Both the position numbers and the translations under genes were made by a program. Below the pieces are notes generated by a model. It worked only from the letters and a program-made list of their open reading frames with translations, made no database searches and was not told where the DNA came from. A DNA stretch of 45,621 bases from WJMT01 sp964456985 (GTDB lineage: Bacteria; Acidobacteriota; Aminicenantia; Aminicenantales; Aminicenantaceae): contig CAYWDH010000019.1 of the NCBI GenBank assembly GCA_964456985.1, positions 1-45,621 on the forward strand, read 5' to 3'. Of the stretch, positions 1-8,090 are shown piece after piece; within the stretch, counting starts at the first letter, position 1; the number at the start of each line of letters is the position of its first letter.

Positions 1-432
1 CCTCGGCTCGCTCTCCTCTTTGAGGAACCATGCCCGCTCGCCTGCGGATGACTTCAGAACCAGCCAGCCTGCCTGAAAGTCTGGATTATGCAGGATGTTA
101 TTTATCCAATTAGAATAGAGTAATTCCTTAAGAAATTCAGGTGTGGCTGAAGCGATTTTAAAGATTTAGCCTTCGGATGAGGCTTTTCGAGGGTACCCGG
201 CGAAACCGGGCTCCGAGTATGTCTGACCCACGGACGGGGGGAGTTGCGCAGGAGCCGAGAAAAACGAAGGAGAATGGCGTTAAAAATCTTTAGTGAGCAC
301 AAGCCACATCTGATTTTCAAAAATTAAAGGAGGACGGGGTTTGCAAAAATTAATGATTGTTTTCATAATAGGTATATGAAATACGTGGAAGTTGATTGTT
401 AATGATGCAACTTTTCTCAGTAAAGACAAGTT
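1..432. other. Gene-free leading region
   Basis: No convincing gene is seen before the sigma factor. The first ~100 bases and the element at 132-318 look more GC-rich than the flanking DNA. A short frame open from base 2 closes at about base 76 and could be the tail of something beginning outside the window, but nothing recognisable is encoded. The stretch from 320 to 432 is AT-rich and probably carries the promoter of the sigma-factor operon, but I could not pick a clear -35/-10 pair. Confidence 0.4.
132..318. repeat. Nested imperfect inverted repeat, MITE-like element or structured RNA
   Basis: The ends match as an inverted repeat: 132-148 against the complement of 302-318, 15 of 17 bases. 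Further inward, 159-167 (TAAAGATTT) pairs with 284-292, 170-175 (CCTTCG) pairs with 265-270, and a central CCCGG-CGAAA-CCGGG hairpin sits at 196-210. The whole 187 nt can therefore fold into one long interrupted hairpin. No clear target-site duplication was found. It could be a miniature mobile element, a dispersed palindromic repeat or a structured RNA; the sequence does not decide. Confidence 0.45.
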
Positions 433-1035
433 ATGAGTGATGAGAGAATGGATGATAGAAATTTAATCCTTTTGATACAAAAAGGCGATGAGGATGCTTT
501 TGAGGAAATCATGCACAAATACAAAAATAAAATCGTTAATTTTCTCTATAATATGACCGGAGATTACGAAAAAGCCGTAGAACTGTCGCAGGAAACATTC
601 ATAAGGGTTTATTATAAGGCTAAAAAATACAAACCAAAGGCTCCTTTTTCCTCGTGGCTTTTTACAATTGCATCGAATTTGGCAAAAACAGAGTTAAAGA
701 AGATGAATAAACGAAGGAGTATTCCTTTAGAGAATGTATATGACAACAACCAGCAGGGATTATCAGAAACGGATGACTTTGAAATGAGAGAAACTGCAAA
801 AAAGATCAGAAGAGCGCTCAACAATCTGCACCGGCGCTACAGAATTCCGCTTGTGCTCAAAGATATAGAGGGTTTCTCACAAGAAGAGATTGCCGGTATG
901 CTTAAAAAACCGATAGGGACCATAAAAGCACAGATAAGCAGGGGAAGACAGTACCTTAAACAGGAAATCAGAAAGGATGATTTTAATATAAATTTTAAAC
1001 CAGAAGCTCAGGAGTTTAAAAATGAAAGAGCTTGA
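433..1035 (+). CDS. ECF-type RNA polymerase sigma factor (sigma-70 family, RpoE-like)
   Basis: This 200-aa protein has the two domains of extracytoplasmic-function sigma factors. Region 2 covers roughly residues 10-95, with the helix segment SQETFIRVYYKAKKY and the core contact FSSWLFTIASNLAK. Region 4 covers roughly residues 125-180, with the helix-turn-helix GFSQEEIAGMLKKPIGTIKA. It should direct core RNA polymerase to a small regulon. The next gene overlaps its 3' end by 14 nt and encodes a single-pass membrane protein, the usual position for an anti-sigma factor; an HtrA-like protein follows. The start is uncertain: no good ribosome binding site precedes 433, and an in-frame ATG lies 15 nt further on. 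A response to envelope stress is inferred from the neighbours. Confidence 0.9.
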   Translation: MSDERMDDRNLILLIQKGDEDAFEEIMHKYKNKIVNFLYNMTGDYEKAVELSQETFIRVYYKAKKYKPKAPFSSWLFTIASNLAKTELKKMNKRRSIPLENVYDNNQQGLSETDDFEMRETAKKIRRALNNLHRRYRIPLVLKDIEGFSQEEIAGMLKKPIGTIKAQISRGRQYLKQEIRKDDFNINFKPEAQEFKNERA

Positions 1036-1420
1036 TATTTTGAACGAATATGAAAGAGTGGAGGCTCCGCAATATTTCGAAAAAGGAGTCATGAATCTTT
1101 TGATGCAGAGAAAAAAGAAAAAGCAAAAGAGCCGTATTCTCCGTCTTTCATTGGCAGGGGCCGCAAGTACCTTAGGGGTATTGCTTTTAGTTTGTAACAT
1201 CTTTTTCTTTAATGGGAAAAGCCTACAGGAATATGCGGAAAATGACACAGAAAGCGTTCAAGCCCTGGAGAATTATTACAGTATTGGTCAGGGAAACAGA
1301 ATCCCCATTACCGAAGCGGTTGATTATTCAAGGGAAATAAGAAAGCAAACAAACCAGCCCGTAACTGTATATATACTAGAGCAGGTCTCAGAAGGCACCG
1401 ATGCTAAAATCAAATTTTAG
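1022..1420 (+). CDS. Probable anti-sigma factor, single-pass membrane protein
   Basis: This 132-aa protein overlaps the sigma-factor gene by 14 nt, so translation is probably coupled. The N-terminal ~40 residues are charged and would be cytoplasmic. A basic cluster (RKKKKQKSR) precedes one hydrophobic helix at about residues 42-65, which leaves about 65 residues outside. It lacks the His/Cys pattern of zinc-binding anti-sigma domains and I do not recognise the fold. The assignment rests on position, topology and the short cytoplasmic segment APQYFEKGVMNLL, which resembles the membrane-proximal part of many anti-sigma proteins. The protein could instead be a membrane partner of the HtrA-like protein encoded 14 nt downstream. 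Confidence 0.55.
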   Translation: MKELDILNEYERVEAPQYFEKGVMNLLMQRKKKKQKSRILRLSLAGAASTLGVLLLVCNIFFFNGKSLQEYAENDTESVQALENYYSIGQGNRIPITEAVDYSREIRKQTNQPVTVYILEQVSEGTDAKIKF

Positions 1421-1434
1421 GAGGTCTGTTTAAA

Positions 1435-2934
1435 ATGAACAACAATATAAGAAAAATGCTGATCATGGTTTTTATGGCTGCGGTTTCTGTATTTCTTACA
1501 TGCAGTGCAACCGGATATGGCATGGATAGCAATATAGACGTTAAAGAAATAACTCAAAAAGTCGCCCCTTCAGTTGTTCGAGTGGAAGCTATAAACGGGA
1601 TGAGAAAAGTGGCAACCGGTGTTGTCATAGGGCAAGACGGATATATTGTTACAACTGCCTTGGTTTCTCCTATCGGAACAAACATTTTTGTGAAAAACTC
1701 CATCGGAGAGAAGTTCGATGCAGAGCTTGTCGGGATGGATCCTGTTACTCACATTGCTCTGGTTAAAGCTGAAGGCGGGAAATGGGACTCAATTGAATGG
1801 GGAGATAAAGAGGAAGTTGACATCGGCTCATGGATAGGAGTTATCTCTATATCTCCTGAAAATTCTACAGCTGTGACAAGCGGTATAGTGAGTTCCATAA
1901 GTCGGGATAAGATTCGTTTGAATGTGTCTTTGATGCCTGGTTCGAGCGGAAGTCCTGCTATAAGTGAGAAAGGCAGGATGGTTGGTTTAATCAGAGGTGT
2001 TTACTCAGGTCAAACAACATGGGATGTTTTAAGGAACAATGATCCCAGAAGTAAAATAGTCGGAGGAAGTCTCTCACTAAGCATCGTTGGAACGCCTGTT
2101 TCCGGGCTGGCAGAGGCTATTCCGATTGATGTTGTGAGAAAAGTGGCTACAGAGATTAAAGAAACAGGGAAAGTCCAGAGGGGGTGGCTTGGAATATCCA
2201 TAATCGAAAACCAAGTTGATGAAATAGAGATCTTTGATGTAGATGCAGGCAGCCCTGCGGAGAAAGCAGGAATAAAAAAAGGAGATATCTTCGTAGAATT
2301 TGACGGAGAAAAAGTAACAAGCCCAAATATACTTGCTCATGATATCAGAATGCATAGACCCGGAGATAAAGTGAAAATAGTGATCAAAAGAGATGATAAG
2401 ACAAAAAATATTAAGGTCGAGTTTGGCGAGTACTCAGAAAAAAACATTATGGAAGAATTCAAGGAAAAGTATCCTCTTCTCTTTTCTCCCGATAAATTCA
2501 GGTTGGAAAAAATTACCAAACCCGAGGGTTGGTACTTTTCACTCGTTGAAAAAGAAAGAAATCATATCGGTATTTATCTTGAAGAGATCAACAGGGATCT
2601 TTCTGAATATTTCGGAGTGAACAGGGGAACGGGTTTGCTGGTCACAAAGATCGTTAAAGACGGGCCTGCAGAGAAAGCAGGATTGCAGGTGGGCGATGTC
2701 ATAATAAAGGCTGACGGAAAGAGAGTAGAAAAAATGAAAGAGCTGGAAGAGATCATACAGAGGAAAGAAGAAGAGGAAAAGATCAGCCTAGAGGTCGTCC
2801 GGAATACCAAAGTGATGAAGATCGATGTTATCGTGGAGCGGGAAGAAGAAGATTTTCCTTTCTTGTCCGATTTTCAGGAAGCAGAGGTCATGAAAACATC
2901 TTTTGGAGAAGAATCGAACAGTATCGGTGTATAA
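1435..2934 (+). CDS. HtrA/DegP-like two-PDZ protein with degenerate protease triad
   Basis: This 499-aa exported protein has a hydrophobic N-terminus (residues 8-23), a trypsin-like domain (about 35-240) and two PDZ domains (about 247-340 and 375-470). The fold is clear: GQDGYIVTT, FDAELVGMDP and VTSGIVSSIS match DegP/DegS. Two triad residues are replaced. The His position reads Leu76 in YIVTTALVS, and the Asp position reads His106 in DPVTHIAL. Only the nucleophile region PGSSGSP (Ser171) remains. It is therefore probably not a classical serine protease; it may bind peptides or sense misfolded envelope proteins through its PDZ domains. It follows the sigma and anti-sigma genes and ends at a strong terminator. 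The start has a good AGGAGG-type site about 10 nt upstream. Confidence 0.85.
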   Translation: MNNNIRKMLIMVFMAAVSVFLTCSATGYGMDSNIDVKEITQKVAPSVVRVEAINGMRKVATGVVIGQDGYIVTTALVSPIGTNIFVKNSIGEKFDAELVGMDPVTHIALVKAEGGKWDSIEWGDKEEVDIGSWIGVISISPENSTAVTSGIVSSISRDKIRLNVSLMPGSSGSPAISEKGRMVGLIRGVYSGQTTWDVLRNNDPRSKIVGGSLSLSIVGTPVSGLAEAIPIDVVRKVATEIKETGKVQRGWLGISIIENQVDEIEIFDVDAGSPAEKAGIKKGDIFVEFDGEKVTSPNILAHDIRMHRPGDKVKIVIKRDDKTKNIKVEFGEYSEKNIMEEFKEKYPLLFSPDKFRLEKITKPEGWYFSLVEKERNHIGIYLEEINRDLSEYFGVNRGTGLLVTKIVKDGPAEKAGLQVGDVIIKADGKRVEKMKELEEIIQRKEEEEKISLEVVRNTKVMKIDVIVEREEEDFPFLSDFQEAEVMKTSFGEESNSIGV

Positions 2935-2968
2935 AAGTCTAGGCTTGCTTTTGTGCTCCAATTTTCTC

Positions 2969-3009
2969 GGAGGCAGGAAGCGGATAAAACTTCTTGCCTC
3001 CTTTTTTTT
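2969..3009 (+). terminator. Rho-independent terminator of the sigma/HtrA-like operon
   Basis: A 12-bp stem (GGAGGCAGGAAG with CTTCTTGCCTCC, one G-U pair) encloses a 9-nt loop and is followed by a run of T starting at 3002. It lies 35 nt past the stop codon of the HtrA-like gene and faces the convergent trmH operon. Confidence 0.9.
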
Positions 3010-3012
3010 GAT

Positions 3013-3609
3013 TCATTTTTTATTTTTTTTCAATCCCAGCCATTCTTTTCGGATATCATTGAATTTTTTTTCAGAAAGGCGGGGTTTTTCATACAATCCT
3101 TTTTGAACTCTCTGCCGGCACGCTTCATAAAGTATGATTCCTGCAGATACTGATAAATTGAGGCTCTGTACCATTCCAAACATAGGGATTTGAATGAGGT
3201 GATCGGAAAGATGTGCGGCTTCTTCTGTTACTCCCTCTAATTCATTTCCAAACACAACGGCTATGGGTTGTGTGTAGTCTATGGAAGTATAATCCGCGGC
3301 TTCAGAGCTGAGATGTGTACACGCAATTTCAAATCCTTGTTGTTTTAAGGAGCTGAAACATTCCTTGGTGGAAGAGTAATGATTGAATTTGACCCATTTT
3401 TCCGCTCTTGTAGATATTGATTCATTTATCGGGAACGGCTCAGGTCTTGAATGAATGATATCAATGTAGAGAATTCCTGCAGCATCACATGTTCTTACTA
3501 CGGCACTGGCATTATGGGTATTGGTAATATCTTCAAGTACGACTCTAAGGTCAGGCTGACGAAAGCACAAAACGTCCCTCACCCTTTTTTTTCTCTCTTT
3601 TGTCGGCAT
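3013..3609 (-). CDS. trmH: tRNA (guanosine-2'-O)-methyltransferase, TrmH/SpoU type
   Basis: This 198-aa SPOUT-fold methyltransferase carries the three family motifs: NASAVVRTCDAAG near residue 33, FGNELEGV near residue 120 and the knot motif MVQSLNLSVSAG near residue 145. The motif-1 Asn and Arg used in catalysis are present. The family transfers a methyl group from S-adenosylmethionine to the ribose of G18 in the D-loop of tRNAs. The length and lack of an N-terminal rRNA-binding extension fit TrmH better than RlmB. It is the last gene of the heptose operon, one base after the methyltransferase-like gene, so its linkage to lipopolysaccharide genes is probably only transcriptional. Confidence 0.88.
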   Translation of the reverse strand: MPTKERKKRVRDVLCFRQPDLRVVLEDITNTHNASAVVRTCDAAGILYIDIIHSRPEPFPINESISTRAEKWVKFNHYSSTKECFSSLKQQGFEIACTHLSSEAADYTSIDYTQPIAVVFGNELEGVTEEAAHLSDHLIQIPMFGMVQSLNLSVSAGIILYEACRQRVQKGLYEKPRLSEKKFNDIRKEWLGLKKNKK

Positions 3610-3610
3610 G

Positions 3611-4159
3611 TCAGGTTATGATGACCTTTATTATTAGAGCAGCCCAAAAAATCAACACTCCGATAAAAGCCCGATATTCTTTGTTGGCTAAATAGAGAGA
3701 CCATTTGAAAGCCTTTTTCTCGCAAGAAATTCGCGGTCTGAGTGCGGGGATAAACAGAGGGACCTGTTTGAATGTTTGATATTGGGAGGGAAAAAGGCGT
3801 TCCATTTTTCGTTTTTCAAAATCTATGATGACAGGATAAAATATAAGAAAATAAAGACAAAAAACACCAAAGACCCACCAGGAAAAGGCGCCTGCTGTGA
3901 TACCTATTCCTATAACAAGATTACCTAAATATAAGGGATTTCTTGTGTACCTATAAGGGCCGGATATGGATAATTTTTTCTCTTTTTGGATATGGCCGCA
4001 AGACCATGCTCTCAATAGCAAACCAAGTATCGAGATAATAAATCCTATAATTATAGATTTATATGAAGGCTTGGCCAATATAATGGTAGCTGCAGCGGCT
4101 AAAGACCCTGTGCGGACTCTCCACCGATAGATTGTGCTTTTTAGTCTTGTTCTCTGCAT
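3611..4159 (-). CDS. Isoprenylcysteine carboxyl methyltransferase-like integral membrane protein
   Basis: This 182-aa protein has several hydrophobic segments and the ICMT/phospholipid-methyltransferase signature GPYRYTRNPLYLGNL near residue 85, where the family binds S-adenosylmethionine. The acidic segment IIDFEKRKMERLFPSQYQTFK near residue 135 corresponds to the second family motif. Bacterial members methylate small molecules or lipids and their substrates are mostly unknown. The gene begins directly after the stop codon of the heptosyltransferase gene. That position suggests, but does not show, a role in modifying a lipid or a lipopolysaccharide component. Confidence 0.75.
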   Translation of the reverse strand: MQRTRLKSTIYRWRVRTGSLAAAATIILAKPSYKSIIIGFIISILGLLLRAWSCGHIQKEKKLSISGPYRYTRNPLYLGNLVIGIGITAGAFSWWVFGVFCLYFLIFYPVIIDFEKRKMERLFPSQYQTFKQVPLFIPALRPRISCEKKAFKWSLYLANKEYRAFIGVLIFWAALIIKVIIT

Positions 4160-5206
4160 TTAATCCAAGAACTCTTTACACAGATGAGCGACTTCAGCTG
4201 GTTTGATCCTTTTCAAACACTCCAGTTTATCACAAGTGCGTTTGTAACAGTAGCTGCAGTCCAGCTCGGAGAAAGCGATCTTGTCTTTTTTATTAAAGGG
4301 CCCATTTCGATTCGGGTTTGTAGGACCGAAGATGCCAATTACAGGAATGGAAAGGGCGGAGGCTGCTTGAAGGGGAAAGGAATCACCGCTGACAACAAAG
4401 GCTGATTCATGGATAAGGGCGAAAACTTCTTTAACGGACAGAAAAGGAACGGTTGCCACACCTGTTTTTTCAGTGATTTTGACAGCCGTCTTTTTTTCCT
4501 TGTCATTTCCCCACAAAATCAAAGGAGTGATGTTTTTGAAGTCCAGCATTTTTATTAGTTTTACCCAGTTGTCTGGAAACCATCTTTTTGTCTGCCAGGC
4601 ACCTCCAATATTAAAAAGAGCCACTTTGTTGTTGATCCGGATTCCTTTTTTTTCAAGCTTATTCTGAGTGGATTTCAGAAGGATTGGAGATATCCGAATA
4701 GGGAAGTCCCATGGTTTTTCACTTAATCCAAGTAAAGAAAGCAGTTTTAAGTTTTTACGGATGACATGCATGTCTTCTGACACAGGTTTGAGGTGATCGG
4801 TATAGAAGAGTGAAGCCGCCGGTTCTTTTAAATTTTTTCTGTGAAACCCTATTCTTTTTTCTGCTTTTGATAAAAAGGATATCAATCCTGATTTGATAAG
4901 GCCTTGAAAATCCAGTGCAATGCTTTTTTTTTGCCGTATGTTTGATTTCACTTCAGCGACTGTTGACCAAAATGTGCGGCTATAAAACGGTTTGTTTTTG
5001 AGGTCAATGGTTATGATCCGGTCCAGCCCCTCGACTAGATCTAAGATCTGTACGGCTTCTTTTTCGGCAACCCAGGATATATGCTTCTCAGGAAAAGAGC
5101 TCCTTAGAACTGAATAAGCAGGGAGAGTGTGGATTATGTCGCCCAGAGAGGAGAGCTTTATTATGCGGATATCCTTGTATTCTGAGAGGTTATTTTGTGT
5201 CTGCAT
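4160..5206 (-). CDS. Glycosyltransferase family 9, heptosyltransferase-like (lipopolysaccharide core)
   Basis: This 348-aa GT-B protein matches the WaaC/WaaF family. The N-terminal acceptor domain opens with IRIIKLSSLGDIIHTLPA. The C-terminal donor domain has NIGGAWQTKRWFPDNWVKL and the late motif GIFGPTNPNRNGP, where the family binds ADP-heptose. The region usually written D(S/T)GxxHxA reads GDSFPLQAASA here, so the customary His is absent. A cysteine-rich tail (CSYCYKRTCDKLEC) is common in the family. It overlaps the upstream nucleotidyltransferase gene by 17 nt; together with the kinase they supply and use ADP-heptose for the inner core. The acceptor specificity (first or second heptose) cannot be told. 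Confidence 0.82.
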   Translation of the reverse strand: MQTQNNLSEYKDIRIIKLSSLGDIIHTLPAYSVLRSSFPEKHISWVAEKEAVQILDLVEGLDRIITIDLKNKPFYSRTFWSTVAEVKSNIRQKKSIALDFQGLIKSGLISFLSKAEKRIGFHRKNLKEPAASLFYTDHLKPVSEDMHVIRKNLKLLSLLGLSEKPWDFPIRISPILLKSTQNKLEKKGIRINNKVALFNIGGAWQTKRWFPDNWVKLIKMLDFKNITPLILWGNDKEKKTAVKITEKTGVATVPFLSVKEVFALIHESAFVVSGDSFPLQAASALSIPVIGIFGPTNPNRNGPFNKKDKIAFSELDCSYCYKRTCDKLECLKRIKPAEVAHLCKEFLD

Positions 5207-5678
5207 TTGTTTTTTTATTGATTTTCAGTATTATTTCAGATGTGGATTTGATTTTTGGCCCTCCTACTATGACCACTTTCCCTCCATAGCTGTGCACGAT
5301 ATCCTTTTCCGGGACTGTCTCTTCTGTGTAGTCAGATCCTTTGGCATGGATATCTGGTTTGATAGAAAGAAGAATAGAGGAGACATCACTTTCATCAAAA
5401 ATGATTATGTGATCCACACATCCAAACGAAGAAAGTATATCAGCTCTTTGGTTCTGGTCTAAAATAGGCCTTCCCGGGCCTTTAAGCCGGTTCACAGATG
5501 AGTCACTGTTAAGTGCTATCACCAGAATGTCTCCGCTTAAACGTGCACCCTTGAGATATCTTATATGGCCCACATGGATGAGGTCAAAACATCCGTTGGC
5601 AAGAACCACTGTTTTTCCCTCATTTTTTTCTTTTGAGATGATTTGTTTGAGCTTGTGTAGCGGGATTATTTTGTTCAA
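5190..5678 (-). CDS. rfaE2: D-glycero-beta-D-manno-heptose 1-phosphate adenylyltransferase (stand-alone RfaE2/HldE C-domain)
   Basis: This 162-aa protein is a compact nucleotidyltransferase of the cytidylyltransferase fold. It has the HxGH motif in NGCFDLIHVGHIRYL (about residues 29-43), the binding segment NSDSSVNRLKGPGRP and the C-terminal KSTSEIILKI near residue 148. The family makes ADP-D,D-heptose from heptose 1-phosphate and ATP. In enterobacteria this domain is fused to the kinase (HldE); here it is a separate gene whose start overlaps the kinase stop by 4 nt. The epimerase (hldD) and isomerase (gmhA) needed for the rest of the pathway are not in the window. Confidence 0.9.
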   Translation of the reverse strand: MNKIIPLHKLKQIISKEKNEGKTVVLANGCFDLIHVGHIRYLKGARLSGDILVIALNSDSSVNRLKGPGRPILDQNQRADILSSFGCVDHIIIFDESDVSSILLSIKPDIHAKGSDYTEETVPEKDIVHSYGGKVVIVGGPKIKSTSEIILKINKKTNADTK

Positions 5679-6688
5679 TTTTTAGAAACAATCGCCTCCT
5701 TTAATTCTTCTATGGAAACCGTGGCTGTGCCTTTTTTCATTACAACAATGCCTGCTGCATAATTGGCTATCAGTGCTGCGTTCTCAAGCCCTGCGCCAGC
5801 GCTGAGAGCAAGAGTCAATACACTTATAACAGTATCTCCAGCTCCAGTGACATCTACGATCTCATCAGTGCCGAAGATGTCTATATTAAATGATCTTTTG
5901 CCTTTCTGGAACAGCATCATGCCTTTTGATCCCCTAGTCAGGAGTATGGAGTCACTTCCTGTTTTCTCCAGCAGCTTTTCTCCGACCTCTTCTGGGGAAC
6001 CGATGTCATTGTAGGTATCTATACCCAGAGCCTTTTTCGCCTCGTTTTCATTAGGAGTTGATATCGTGCTGTTATTGAACTCAAGCAGTCTGAATCGGGA
6101 GTCCACCGCAACAAAAATTCCTGCTTGCTTGAAGCGTGGGAGCCGTTCGTCATAGATGTCTTTTTTGACAGTGAAATAGTTGTAATCAGATACAAGAACC
6201 GCATCAGCTTTCTGTGTTGAGTTGACTAAGGCCTTTTGAATTGAATTGTTTATTTTCTTTGTGTCTGGAACTCTGCTCTCTTTGTCTATTCTTAATATTT
6301 GCTGTTTTGTGGTTCCTTCCTCACCAGCAAATATCCTTGTTTTAGTAGGTGTTTGATATTGGGATTCTTTTATGAGATATTTTGAAGGAATACCATAATT
6401 TTCAATAATTTTTAGTGCTTCTTTTCCTGTCTTGTTTGTTCCAACAACTCCCACAGGGATAGGGAATGCTCCGAGGGCTTTTAAGTTCAAAAGAGAGTTC
6501 CCAGCTCCGCCTAATGAGAATGTATTGTTTTTATAGGAAAGGATGAGGACGGGAGCTTCTCTTGAAATACGGCATGTATGTCCATAAACATATTCGTCAA
6601 GAATGTAGTCTCCCCAGACAACTATCTTTTTTTGTGAAAAATTGTCAATGATTTTGAGTAATTTCTTCTTTTTATTGTTCAACGGCAT
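5675..6688 (-). CDS. rfaE1: D-glycero-beta-D-manno-heptose-7-phosphate kinase (stand-alone RfaE1)
   Basis: This 337-aa PfkB/ribokinase-fold sugar kinase has the N-terminal GGAGNSLLNLKALGA motif (about residues 57-71) and the catalytic DVTGAGDTVISVL near residue 280, where the Asp acts as base. DEYVYGHTCRISREAPVLI near residue 27 is typical of HldE/RfaE1 rather than general ribokinases. It phosphorylates heptose 7-phosphate at C1. It is the first gene of a five-gene minus-strand operon with overlapping or abutting members, which argues for one transcript dedicated to the lipopolysaccharide inner core plus two passenger genes. Confidence 0.9.
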   Translation of the reverse strand: MPLNNKKKKLLKIIDNFSQKKIVVWGDYILDEYVYGHTCRISREAPVLILSYKNNTFSLGGAGNSLLNLKALGAFPIPVGVVGTNKTGKEALKIIENYGIPSKYLIKESQYQTPTKTRIFAGEEGTTKQQILRIDKESRVPDTKKINNSIQKALVNSTQKADAVLVSDYNYFTVKKDIYDERLPRFKQAGIFVAVDSRFRLLEFNNSTISTPNENEAKKALGIDTYNDIGSPEEVGEKLLEKTGSDSILLTRGSKGMMLFQKGKRSFNIDIFGTDEIVDVTGAGDTVISVLTLALSAGAGLENAALIANYAAGIVVMKKGTATVSIEELKEAIVSKN

Positions 6689-6821
6689 TTAGTTCCGTTT
6701 TTTTATCAGAATATAGAAAAAAAAGCAAATCATCTGAGCTTTGATTCATTCAGTATCTTAAGAGAGCTTTTATATGGTATGCTCTTTATAGATTTTGTCA
6801 TAAACATATCCTGTCTTCGTT

Positions 6822-8090
6822 TTATTTTGATTTGGAGGATTCATTCTTATTTTTGTCTTTCTTTTTGATTTTTATCATCACTATATTGGTATCTGTAGCT
6901 CTTTGTATGTAAAGACTGGCGCCGGGCGCTTCAATGACCTCTCCTTTTTTAGGGATTCTGTTTAATTTGCTTATGGCATATCCTCCTATTGTTTCATAAT
7001 CGGCCTTAGGAATGTGCAGTTGGAAGAGATTATTGATTTCTTCTATACTCATTCTGGCGTTCACAAGAATAGAGCCATCCTTCTGGATTTTATAATCGGG
7101 TTTATATTCATCATATTCGTCTTCTATTTCACCAACAACTTCCTCCAGGATGTCTTCAATAGTCACAATGCCCTCGGTGCCTCCGAATTCATCCACAACA
7201 ATAGCAATGTTTACACCGTTGTTCTGAAGTTCTTTCAAGAGTACAGCCGCTTTTTTAGCAGGAGGAATATAATAGGCTTTCCTAATAAACTGTTTGATTT
7301 TTTTGCTCCCTTTTTCGCCGAGAATATCAAAATTGTTCAGGATCCCGATGATTCTATCTATTCTTTTATAGAATACAGGGAGCCTTCTGTGTTTTGATTC
7401 CACAAAGAGAGAAATAGCCTCTTTGACTGTCGCTTTGGCGCTGATAGCATTCACATCTATCAGGGGGACCATTATCTCAGAGACCTCTGTTTCAGAAAAA
7501 TCAAGGAGCCGGTTGATCATTTGCCGTTCACTTGGCTTGACGTCGCTTTTGCTGTGCCTGGAAGCCATTATATGCTTCATCTCTTCTCTTGTTACAAAGG
7601 GAGTTTTCTTGTCGTGATGTTTCCCCGTAAAAAGTGTCACCAGCCCGGATGCGGTTTTGGAGAAAACCCAGACAACGGGAAAAAACAGCAATGAGAAAAA
7701 ATAGATAGCATGGGAGATCTTCGGAGTCAGTTGGTTGGTCAGCTGCTGGAAAATGCTTTTAGGCACTATTTCTGCAAATATCCAGTTTGTAAAAGCCATA
7801 ATCAGTATGGATATAGGTATACCGACAGGGCCGAATAATTTATAAAAAAGAGAGGCGGAGACCGTGGTGCTGGTTATCACAGACAGATTTGTCCCCAATA
7901 AAGTGGTGCCGAGTATCCATTCTGGCCTTCTTAATAATTTTAAAGCCAGAGCAGAGGTCTTCTGTCCTTTTTTTGTCATATGTCTCAGTTGGATTTTATC
8001 AACAGAAACAAGAGCGATCTCAGAGCCAGAGAAAAAAGCCTCGCTCAAGATGCACACAAGGATTATTAAAATATGGATTGGAATAGACAT
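6822..8090 (-). CDS. CNNM/CorC-family membrane protein with CBS pair (HlyC/TlyC-like)
   Basis: This 422-aa protein has three parts. A four-helix DUF21/CNNM membrane domain covers about residues 1-150, with SEAFFSGSEIALVSVDKIQL. A CBS pair follows (SEIMVPLIDVNAI to VDEFGGTEGIVTIEDILEEVVGEI). The last 90 residues form a CorC_HlyC domain (DYETIGGYAISKLNRIPKKG). The family is linked to magnesium or sodium transport and sensing at the inner membrane; the older haemolysin name is not well supported. Its ATG overlaps the stop of an upstream paralogue by one base (TAATG), so the two are translationally coupled and may form a heteromer. The C-terminus is strongly basic. Confidence 0.88.
   Translation of the reverse strand: MSIPIHILIILVCILSEAFFSGSEIALVSVDKIQLRHMTKKGQKTSALALKLLRRPEWILGTTLLGTNLSVITSTTVSASLFYKLFGPVGIPISILIMAFTNWIFAEIVPKSIFQQLTNQLTPKISHAIYFFSLLFFPVVWVFSKTASGLVTLFTGKHHDKKTPFVTREEMKHIMASRHSKSDVKPSERQMINRLLDFSETEVSEIMVPLIDVNAISAKATVKEAISLFVESKHRRLPVFYKRIDRIIGILNNFDILGEKGSKKIKQFIRKAYYIPPAKKAAVLLKELQNNGVNIAIVVDEFGGTEGIVTIEDILEEVVGEIEDEYDEYKPDYKIQKDGSILVNARMSIEEINNLFQLHIPKADYETIGGYAISKLNRIPKKGEVIEAPGASLYIQRATDTNIVMIKIKKKDKNKNESSKSK

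Noticed and set aside
102..320. 72-aa open frame on the minus strand
   Set aside because: It lies over the nested inverted repeat, has no ribosome binding site and reads as low-information sequence.
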